Program-made: the position numbers and the translations under genes | Assembly: GCF_947507565.1 (NCBI RefSeq) | Contig: NC_089177.1 | Location: 1,488,001 to 1,552,000, forward strand | Direction: 5' to 3' | Length of the DNA stretch: 64,000 nt | From: Oscarella lobularis | Lineage: Eukaryota; Porifera; Homoscleromorpha; Homosclerophorida; Oscarellidae | Part shown: positions 47,501 through 55,619 of the stretch, piece by piece | Position numbering within the stretch: the first letter of the stretch is position 1 | How the letters are laid out: each line of letters opens with the position of its first letter | The notes under the pieces: model-generated | What the model saw: only the letters and a program-made list of their open reading frames with translations | Database searches by the model: none | Told to the model about the DNA's origin: nothing

Positions 47501-47851
47501 GTTCAGGCAATCCCCTTTAATGTGATTGTGCTTGGTTTTGCTTTCTTTATCGCAAAAGTGCAGCCGTTTCGAAGTACGACTCCTTGGAATTTAGAAAGTT
47601 GGGTTGACGTCGCCGCATCGTTTGCTATTGTAATTACGTACAATTGCATGACAAACAGCAGAAGGGGATCGATTTTGTCAGAAAGTCTTGTTCTCGCTGT
47701 CAATGTTGGGTTAGTCATCTTCATCGTTGTTTCCTCTGTCGTTCACTTGCGACTGGCTTTTCATTCGAGACACCGACGTGCGACTCAAAAATTGAAAATA
47801 CGGCACGGAGGTCAATACCGACACAGTGATGAGCTGATTTGCAAATTTTAA
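44549..47851 (+). CDS. Plant-style LRR protein with cysteine-rich region and about ten membrane helices
   Basis: Predicted 1089 aa from exons 44549-44700 and 44734-47851; this 33-bp intron is the shortest one called here. A signal peptide (MFKFFYFVVYVTVASS) is followed by a plant-like LRR N-cap (SSAPLCQWEGVYL). More than ten leucine-rich repeats of the LxxNxLxGxIP kind follow (LQLNNNSISGSIPSDI, LDLARNRIEGEVP, VVNVSNNRLKGAIP). A cysteine-rich juxtamembrane region has CVPGHYGFDGACRRC and CSQCRQGYYRNGYKC. From about residue 628 there are eight to ten hydrophobic helices (IALCFVAVLALGLFLLIW, IFLLVGVVCFSVVVVC and later ones), with a basic loop (RKKTKQRRR) between them. There is no kinase. The C-terminal multi-helix part may be a channel- or transporter-like module; its family is not recognised. 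Confidence 0.8.
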
Positions 47852-48414
47852 ACAATGCACTACGTCGTGTCTGCTTACTTCAAGTGTGGTTTTTGGCATA
47901 GTGATACCCCGATACCTTATGGAAAGAATTTTGTCGTCACAGTAGCGGTATATCCAGGCTATAGTAATTGTCATACATGCCACTGGCACCTTCTCCCAAT
48001 AATAACTCTATTGTTATATGGTCTGGTTCCCGTATGTCCGGGTAGGGTAAGCCGCTTTTCAAGAAAAATCAAGGAAAAACCGTTTACCCTACCCGGATAT
48101 ACGGGCTACAATAGCAGGATATCCCGCCATAGTGTAGTCTCTCTCTAATATCTATGGTGTAGTCATAGATAGAAACCAACCCGGAAGTATCAGAAATTTT
48201 AAATCTTAGCGCGCTTTTCTCCTAGTTAATAAAAAAATATTAAGAGCAAAACGCTGGCAGCTATCTATGGTCATAGAGTGTTGTAGTAAACCACCCATTT
48301 ATATAGTGAACAACTAGAAAGAGCATCAGAAATAAGAAAAAAAGCGTACACCATCCAAAAAGCAAAAAAGCAAAAAAAAACAGCAAAGTTGAAACGGAGA
48401 TTACCCAGCGGTTC
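47852..48414. other. Intergenic region between convergent LRR and GH2 genes
   Basis: Holds a long near-perfect inverted repeat (described separately) and an A-rich tract at 48338-48385. Both flanking genes end here, so the region should contain both polyadenylation sites. Confidence 0.5.
48029..48105. repeat. Inverted repeat, 22-bp arms, 33-nt spacer
   Basis: Left arm 48029-48050 begins CCCGTATGTCCGGGTAGGG. The right arm 48084-48105 is its reverse complement with one mismatch. The arms contain CCGGGTAGGGTAA, and the spacer is A-rich. It lies between two convergent genes, so it could form a hairpin in read-through transcripts or be a foldback/MITE remnant. Confidence 0.85.
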
Positions 48415-51354
48415 TTAGCTCTCGGTCATCCACTCCTGAGCAACAGCCAGAACTCCGTGCCGGCGGAGATCAGCCGTCACGGGAATTGCAACCTGCGCAG
48501 AAAAGACTCCATAAACTGCTTCGACGACAATCTCATCGGCAGCCGGCACCCTTTCCTCATCGTCAGGATGAATAACGCGAATCGAACGCGGCCCGTCGTC
48601 ATCGATTTCAAGCAGGCGACGTCGATGCTCAGGCGGCGACGCGCGATCTTCGACGACTTGAATGATAGCGCGAGCCAATCCGTGATAGGCATCTCGATAG
48701 GAGACTTTATTCGGCTGCGAACACGACGGATTCCCATTTCCCACGCCGATGATTATGCCGGGGCCGGACAGCACTGTAAACATCACCCTATCTGAAGCCG
48801 ATGGAACGACCTGGTCATTTGCATCGAGGACGGTAGCTCTCACCAATCCGGCGTCTTGTCCGTCGAGAACCAACGCAGTTCCCGTTCCCGTCTCGTTACT
48901 TGGCACATCGACACTGATAATCACTTTCGCCGGGGGACCCGATGTGAACACCGTGTCACTGTGGCTCGTACCCTTTGCATAGGCCGTGATACTTCCCGGC
49001 GAAAACGCCACGTCGTTCCACTCGGCCCAGCCGAGTTTTTCGACGCTTTTCACTCCAACGCTTTTATCGTTGACGAAAAGTTCGACGGACGGAGCATTCG
49101 TATACACTTGAATCGTACGATTTTTGTTCTCCTCGCCGTCCATTGGTTCCCAATGCTGAACGATGTAAACAACGGGGCCGCCGCTGTCGTCAGAAGAAGA
49201 CGACATCGTTCTTTCTGGATTGATTAGCGGTGGAGGATGAAAGGGCACGTCTTCTCGCTTCGAAGCCATGGCATCGTCGAGCCACCAGGCGCGATACCAG
49301 AAGGCGGACGGCTTCGCAAACCCAGCCAAATCGAAAGATCCAAATGACGACGAGACCATGGGCCAATCGTACGGCGTCGGCTCGCCGTAATAGTCAAAGA
49401 GCGTCCACACCATCGTGCCAGAAACGTATTTTCTCGAAAGAGCGTACAACGTTTGTTCCTGGTTGCAATCGGCGTTGAAACTACCAAAAACCTTCGCCGA
49501 CGCATTGCCGACGTCTTCGCCACGTTGCGACCGGCACGAACAGCACTCCGATCCGATAAGCGGCTTCGAGGGAAACATCTCGTGAAACGAGTCGTACTTA
49601 TCCCCGTTCTGATGTGACAGTCCCTGCACGCGAATAACTTTCGACAGCGGTAAACCCGTCGTCGTCAAATTCACATTCATATTCGCCGTGACCAGACGAA
49701 AGGGATCCTCCTCCTCGGCGATTGCTTTATAGGCGGCACCGACTTCGCCGATACTTGAACCCGGTTCGAGACAGCTGCGTTCGTTGCAGAACGACCACAG
49801 TTGGACGCTCGGATGATTGCGATCTCGTCGCACCATCGATCGCATGTCGGCCATCAGCGCCGTATTGTTCGCCATGTCGCGCGTTTCGTCCCACACGAGA
49901 ACGCCGAGTCGATCGAGAATGTCGAGAAGTTCGGGCGCCGGCGGATTGTGCGACATTCGCCACGAATTGCCGCCGACGGCGCGCATCATTTGAGCGCGAA
50001 AGAGATTGACGCGTTCGGGAACGGCAACGCCGACGCCGGTAAAGTCGTTATGATTGCAAAAGCCGCGCCACGTGAACGCCTTTTTGTTGATATAGAAACC
50101 GGTGTTGGAATCAAAGCGACTCGATACGGCGCCCGTCGAAACGTTGACGGCGTCGAGAACGTCGGAAGTTCCAGAAGCCAAAACGGAGACTTCGACGTGA
50201 TACAAATAGGGTCGAGAGGGGCTCCAAAGTTCAACCTCTTCCAGAGAAATATTCCTCGTGACAATTTTTCGCGTTTCTCCGCGTGCGAGAGAAAATGTCT
50301 CCGAGTCTTTCGAAGCGATGGCGTTTCCGTCTGCGTCGCTTAGGGAAAAACGAACCAGACGTTCGACGCTCTCTTTACCGTCGTTGACGACTTCAACGCG
50401 ACCGTGAAACGTCGATTTCATCGCGTAGAGTCCAAAAGACGATTCCCTCTGATCTATCGTCGTTTCGTCAACGGAAATGTGACCGTAGACGCTATCCGGA
50501 ACGACGTGAGTCGGATCGGCGGCAACCAAGTGAGTGTGCCGATAGATGCCGCCGCCTTCGTACCACCAGCCCGAACCGCCGGCGGCGTCCGCACGCAAGG
50601 CAATCACGTTGGAATCCGTCGGTTCGTACCCATAATAAACTCGTTCAGCATCGTCCAAACGCACTGCGAAGCTCGTATATCCCGACTCGTGATAATCGAG
50701 ATAATCGCCGTTTAGATAGATGAGGCTCGATCGAAAGACGCCGTCGAAATAAATCCATATTGATTTTCCGTACCAGTCCTTGGGGAGATGAAAGTGCTTG
50801 CGATACCACGTCGTGTTTTGTTGCAAATAGCCGTTGTGCTCTGGGCCGTCGATTGAGTATGTGCCGCCAACGATGCCGTCGTGCGGAGCGTTGACGACTT
50901 CCCACTTCGAGTCGTCGTAGTCACGTGAAGCGCGATTGTTTTGTACGGGAGTGGGCGGGGCCGTTGGGAGAGGACGCTGTTCGCCGAGCCAGTCTTCGTC
51001 CGACGGCGCGCAGTCGTTCGATTGGCCTACGTGGCATCCACTTCTCCACGTGTTATTACTTGGTGTTGAAAACTCTCTGAAAATCCACGTCGAGCAGTTG
51101 AGCTGCGAGCAGCAGTTCGCTTGGCATTCTGCTTCGGTTGTTGCTGATACTGATCGTTGAAGATTGTAGCAGAAGTGGCCGTCGAGCGATTTGGGAAAGG
51201 GATCGGTTTTGGAGCACATAGGCGCGAAATCTTTGTCTCCTGAATAGGGATCGCCAAGATTAAAACGCCAGCCGTAGTCAAACAATATCTCTTCTCGAGT
51301 AAGCGCCGATTGAGGAAACATCGCCGCAAAAGCGACGAGAAACCAACGAAACAT
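48415..51354 (-). CDS. Secreted glycoside hydrolase family 2 (beta-galactosidase/glucuronidase type), intronless
   Basis: Single-exon ORF of 979 aa with signal peptide MFRWFLVAFAAMFPQSALT. An apple/PAN-like cysteine insert (CYNLQ, ECQANCCSQLNCSTWIF) interrupts the N-terminus. The GH2 jelly-roll follows (VVNAPHDG, TTWYRKHFHLP, IYFDGVFRSSLIYLNG, YEGGGIYRHTHLV), then the Ig-like domain and the TIM barrel. The acid/base Glu is in LWSFCNERSC and the probable nucleophile Glu in LIGSECCSC. RAVGGNSWRMSHNPP is the family's substrate-loop motif. C-terminal Ig-like domains resemble the DUF4982/GH2_C5 layout of bacterial beta-galactosidases. The lack of introns in a gene nearly 3 kb long is unusual here. 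The N-terminal third is duplicated as a pseudogene at 59596-60480. Confidence 0.9.
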   Translation of the reverse strand: MFRWFLVAFAAMFPQSALTREEILFDYGWRFNLGDPYSGDKDFAPMCSKTDPFPKSLDGHFCYNLQRSVSATTEAECQANCCSQLNCSTWIFREFSTPSNNTWRSGCHVGQSNDCAPSDEDWLGEQRPLPTAPPTPVQNNRASRDYDDSKWEVVNAPHDGIVGGTYSIDGPEHNGYLQQNTTWYRKHFHLPKDWYGKSIWIYFDGVFRSSLIYLNGDYLDYHESGYTSFAVRLDDAERVYYGYEPTDSNVIALRADAAGGSGWWYEGGGIYRHTHLVAADPTHVVPDSVYGHISVDETTIDQRESSFGLYAMKSTFHGRVEVVNDGKESVERLVRFSLSDADGNAIASKDSETFSLARGETRKIVTRNISLEEVELWSPSRPYLYHVEVSVLASGTSDVLDAVNVSTGAVSSRFDSNTGFYINKKAFTWRGFCNHNDFTGVGVAVPERVNLFRAQMMRAVGGNSWRMSHNPPAPELLDILDRLGVLVWDETRDMANNTALMADMRSMVRRDRNHPSVQLWSFCNERSCLEPGSSIGEVGAAYKAIAEEEDPFRLVTANMNVNLTTTGLPLSKVIRVQGLSHQNGDKYDSFHEMFPSKPLIGSECCSCRSQRGEDVGNASAKVFGSFNADCNQEQTLYALSRKYVSGTMVWTLFDYYGEPTPYDWPMVSSSFGSFDLAGFAKPSAFWYRAWWLDDAMASKREDVPFHPPPLINPERTMSSSSDDSGGPVVYIVQHWEPMDGEENKNRTIQVYTNAPSVELFVNDKSVGVKSVEKLGWAEWNDVAFSPGSITAYAKGTSHSDTVFTSGPPAKVIISVDVPSNETGTGTALVLDGQDAGLVRATVLDANDQVVPSASDRVMFTVLSGPGIIIGVGNGNPSCSQPNKVSYRDAYHGLARAIIQVVEDRASPPEHRRRLLEIDDDGPRSIRVIHPDDEERVPAADEIVVEAVYGVFSAQVAIPVTADLRRHGVLAVAQEWMTES

Positions 51355-51393
51355 TCTGCCTCGCTAGCGCACTTCACTGCAGAAACGTAAACG

Positions 51394-51401
51394 TGACGTC
51401 A
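51394..51401. promoter_or_regulatory. CRE-type palindrome TGACGTCA upstream of GH2 gene
   Basis: Lies 40 bp upstream of the GH2 ATG inside AACGTGACGTCACACC. The same sequence is kept at 60509-60516 before the pseudogene copy, so it predates the duplication. Confidence 0.5.
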
Positions 51402-52048
51402 CACCGACCGCGAGGTGTACACCTCTCAAATTTCGATCCTGGAGAAGTTTTCCACCGCTGATGACGAATGCTGTCATGGAACGAATTTTTTGATACCTTA
51501 GCTCTTGAATGAACTCCTCTAGCCATCACGTTTGGCAAAATATATCTTTAAAAATAAATTTTTATATCACGCTCCTATGGATAGAACGAGGGAGGCACCT
51601 AGGATTGCTAGCAGAGTTTAAGAAGTGCGACTAATGTAGTGTTATTACAACAGCATGGTGAAGTTCCTGGTGACCAACAGCTTTACAATCTGCACGAGTC
51701 AGTGTAATGATAATTACGGACCTTTACAAACCAGCGGCGCGCAAGTATGCAGGAAGTCATACAGCCGCAGATATCATACGTTAATCTTGCCAGTTGCCAC
51801 TAAAACTATACTATTCACTATCTAAAACTAAAATTCCAACCACTTAGTCTAGGACAACAAGTCGACTCCAACGCTCCGTGTAGCAGCTACTGTACCGCCA
51901 AGCTAATGGCTATAAGTGGTATTTCTAATGCATGCCTATTGTATGATTTGTTTGAGCGCGTACTCTGAAAGGTTGTTGAGCCTACCGGTAAGTTGCTTAC
52001 GACGGATTTTCGAATGCCTTTTCTTCAGTAGGATCCTTCTGTAACAGG
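51402..52048. other. Spacer between GH2 and RTK copy 1, duplicated at 60517-60944
   Basis: No gene. From about 51720 it shares long stretches with 60680-60960 (for example TATGCAGGAAGTCATA, CAGATATCATACGTTA, CCATTCACTATCTAAAA-like words). The end next to the RTK stop contains the dead remainder of the RTK C-terminal codons (GGCATTCGAAAATCCGTCGTA on the minus strand, 51998-52018). Confidence 0.6.
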
Positions 52049-54034
52049 TCAGGATGCCGGAATGCTGGTGTACAAAGGATCGTCGTGCAAATCCAAATCA
52101 TCTGTGCTGACATCCGCGTAAACCGGATCCTGCGCCAGCAACTTCTTTTTCTTTGTCACCTTCTCGGGCTCTTTCTGCGGAATCTCCACGTACGTATTAG
52201 GCTTCTGACCACTCGGCACAGAACGAACATCGCCACCATTCATATCTAGGTAAGCGCCTTTCGATTGAGGCAACAGAGCCTCTTCTTCAAACATGGGATC
52301 CAATTTGGTGCCAGACGGAGTGGCGGGACTCATGGGCGTGTAATCCTCTTGAACGGGCGGTTGTGATTGGGGAGAAGTCATATTAAAATTTCTCGGTGAC
52401 GCGTTGCTCGGTTCGGCGGCGACTTTCTTACGAGACACGTATTTTTGATCCAACGAGAGGTCGTAAGCTCCTTCGCTGTCGTCGTCGCACAAATCTTTCA
52501 TATCTTGCAAAGCGCTGGCCACGTCGCCCGACGTTATTCTTTCCGATGGATTCCTCTCCCAGCAGCGGAGCATAAGCTGGAACACGGGCCGGGGACAGAG
52601 AGGCGGGCACTCCAAAGTCAAGTTACCCTGAAGAATGCCGCCGATCACTTGCTCGTTGTCTCGACCGAAATACGGCTGATAGCCAAACGTGAAGATCTCC
52701 CACAAAAGAACGCCCAGAGACCAGATGTCGGATTCGACCGTGTATTTCCCATCGGTAATTGCTTCCGGTGCCATCCATCGAATCGGCAGCGCACCGCCAC
52801 TGCGACGATAATACTCTTGCTGGTACACGTCTCTCGCCATTCCGAAGTCGGAGATCTTGACCGACAATTGAGTGTCGTTTTCGCCCACGAGACAGTTTCG
52901 CGCGGCGATGTCGCGATGAACGAACTTGCGCGACGCGAGATAGGCGACGCCGGATGCCGCCTGAGCGGCGACGTCAACCAGTTGCGCGATGGAGAGAAGA
53001 AGAGGACGAGGATTTATCTCGTTGGGACGAGCTTTTCGAATATAGTCCTTCAAATCGCCGTGTTTCATCAGTTCCGTGATGAGATAGAGAGGTTCGTCGT
53101 GCGTGCAGATTCCCAGAAGACGAACGATGTTTGGATGATCAAAATCCATCATGATTTCCATCTCCTTTCGAAAATCTTCGGCCGTTTCCAGCGACGATCC
53201 TCGCTTCATTGTTTTTACAGCAACTCGCGTTTTTTCTTCGCCTTTGACAATTCTCGCAGCCCAGGCGGAATAGACTTTTCCGAATTGACCTTCGCCCAGT
53301 TCGTCTTCCATTTTGAGACAATCCCTGCTGAATTGGAAATCGTCGTACGATGGCCACGTCATGAGCCAGTGGGCGTCGTCGTACAAGCTTCGGCGTTGGT
53401 TCTGCAACACCTGTAGTTGAATAACTTCCAATTTTGCCTGACGTCTCCTTCGCACGCAGACTACAACAATCACGAGTACGATGAGTAGCAGCACGGCTAC
53501 AGAGACAGATATAGAAATGACTATTGTCATAATGCCGTCACCCTCTAAATGATGACAAATGACAGCGAGAAAAAACAGTGTCGTTGTACACGTTTTACCT
53601 TTGTCTTGTTGTCCAGGCGTAGCAATCGGCGTCAGAATTAGGAACTGGCAAGGATTGCTGCTCGGACCGACGTTCGTTTGGCCGCAATCGGCGACAGTTT
53701 TAGCTTCAATAGAAGTTGAAGTTGGAGTGGGCGCTTCTTCACTGACAGAACCCAAGTCTTCTGAAGTTGCAATTGGAGTCAGCATTTCTCCAATACCAGA
53801 ACCCCAAGTTTCTCCATTTTCAGAACCGGAAGCGGTTGACCAAAGCAACAAGACCACTAGAACGACGCGCAGTGTGTATCCTGTGAAAAGAAAGCCGCTT
53901 CTGCGCGTGTCCAACTAGAGCGTTCTACCTAATGGGCTTCGTAAATTCCGCGTTTCTCGCCACCAGTACGAGCTCGAAATTAGAGACCTTCGCGTGTTCT
54001 CACCTTCGATGATAACTTTGATCTGCTTCTCCAT
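52049..54034 (-). CDS. Receptor tyrosine kinase, short-ectodomain copy
   Basis: Predicted 602 aa from exons 54004-54034, 53599-53880 and 52049-53544. Splicing exon 1 (MEKQIKVIIEG) to exon 2 creates a good signal peptide (YTLRVVLVVLLLWSTASG). The ectodomain is only about 110 residues, Thr/Pro/Glu-rich with a few Cys, and has no FN3 domain. The membrane segment is IVISISVSVAVLLLIVLVIVVV followed by VRRRRQ. The kinase has GEGQFGKVY, VAVKTMK, HRDIAARNCLV, DFGMARDVYQQEYYRR (YxxxYY activation loop as in insulin-receptor/Trk/ROR kinases) and LPIRWMAPEA. The tail has tyrosine motifs YTPM, YADV and YTSI. It ends 22 codons before the point reached by its paralogue at 60945, through a stop and frame damage, and so lacks the NPSY motif. 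Paralogue of the kinase at 60945-64000. Confidence 0.88.
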
Positions 54035-55619
54035 GGCTTGATTCGCACAACGTACAGTACACTGTACAGCTGACTGTACAGTACAACGCGCGTCACGCAC
54101 GCTAGTTAAACTCGCCTAGCTCTCTCAGTTCCCAATCAGTCGAGACCAGCGCGGGGGGCTCGCAAAAATGTGCAGGAGATCCCACGCACGTACGCGCGGT
54201 TCAGAGGGGCGGTAAGGATATGACCAGCAAACGTCGCTGCTCTAAACAAACAGAGCCCCAACAACGCTGTTATAAAAACACAGGCGTGCCCGCATGTAAG
54301 CGAAAGAAGAGCTCGAATTGCCTTCTCGGAAGGCTGCTCTTCACACTTGATAGGCCCACAGCAAGAGAGTAACCATGGGTTCCCCGACGATACACCGAAT
54401 CAGACAGTCACGAATCAGACAGTCTGTCACGCCTTTCATTTCTGGGCGCTTCCGCTGTCACAACGTCGATGTTCTCCCACGGCCATCACATCGCCGTCCA
54501 GCCGTCGAGGCACAGCAATATCATAAACGGCACGTCGTATGTGCAGCGACGCGTTATGACTGTACAAAAGAAAACTCGTCTCAAGCTGGCCCGGGTCGCT
54601 TGGAGGGCAAGAAGACTGAAGCGGACCCTGCAGAAGGAAGAAATCGCCCGTTCAGACACGGTAGACGTGATTCGTCCCAACAAAGTGCACTCGACTCTGT
54701 TTCCTTTAGCTTGACGCCACCATCATAGAAATTCTTCGTTGCGACAAGACACGCGTGGAGTTGACTCTCAGAGCCAAAGATTGGCGTCAAGGACGTTAGA
54801 ATACTTTTTGAATGATGAAGCAAATTTGAAATCGCCGCCGAACACGGAAGTCATACTCGATCCGGTCGCCAGTGAGCCTCGGCTTCGAGACATGCAACCC
54901 TCTCGAAAACAGGTCGTGTGGAAACATTTGGCAATAGTCTAGATAATCTGGCGGGCAAATTCGCTAGGATATAATCGCTGTGTCGTTGGAGAGCATGCGA
55001 TCGAGCAACGGGCATCGGTCGAGCGATCGACGGCGATGACGCCCGGCCGCTTTGTGATATCGATGACGAACGATCATATCGGCGACAGCTCTCAAAGAGT
55101 TGGCGTGCGAGTGGCGGGAAGAAACCGTCGCTGCGGTTGGGTTGCGCGCGTACGTGTGCCTACAAAACGATCGTCTATAGGCCCTCGGCGATTCATTCTC
55201 GGCGCTGAGTCGCCGCGAGCTTTTCGTCGCCGTTGTTGACGCCGTCGAGAAGAACGCGCGCGGCGTCACGGCGCTACGATGCAGCGAGACGAAAAAGGAG
55301 CACACCATTCGGTTGAAATGGGGATACTCGCCGCCGCAACGCGAGTCGAACGTCGTCTTGGAAGTGCAATAGGTTGTTGCCATCGATGATCAGCTCCTTC
55401 TGCGTCAGTTCAGCGCGACTCCACGCGTTGTCCGGGCAGAGAGGTAGACCACTTGCACGGGACCTTCACAATGGAATGTCTCCTGTGAGCGAGCGTGCCT
55501 TTGGTAAATTCCCCGTAAATGCCTGCGCGGTCCCAATAACGCAAACTCTGTGCAAATACAACATACGGTACAAGCAGACAATTCATCTAATAGATAGTCT
55601 TCTGAACAGCAAATAGAAA
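54035..55619. other. Region between RTK copy 1 and GTPase-kinase gene; doubtful ORFs only
   Basis: Contains a TATAAAA box at 54271-54277 and, 104 bp on, an ATG in good context (AACCATGG, 54375) that opens a 117-codon ORF to 54728 with arginine-rich, unrecognised sequence. The first codons contain a tandem duplicate of CGAATCAGACAGT. GC-rich overlapping ORFs at 54964-55383 on both strands show no domain. I cannot support a gene with confidence. Confidence 0.35.
54271..54277 (+). promoter_or_regulatory. Possible TATA box
   Basis: TATAAAA in a GC-rich stretch, 98 bp before the 54375 ATG. It could drive a short unrecognised transcript to the right; nothing else supports it. Confidence 0.3.

Noticed and set aside
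49801-50343. 180-codon plus-strand ORF inside the GH2 gene
   Set aside because: Antisense shadow of an obvious GH2 coding sequence; arginine-rich with no domain.
52445-53416. 323-codon plus-strand ORF
   Set aside because: Lies antisense to the RTK kinase domain. The minus strand carries all kinase motifs, and the same antisense openness recurs in the paralogue at 61872-62531, a codon-bias effect.
54375-54728. ORF after a TATA box
   Set aside because: Start context and TATA are suggestive, but the protein is arginine-rich, repetitive at its start and unrecognised; kept only as a doubtful note.
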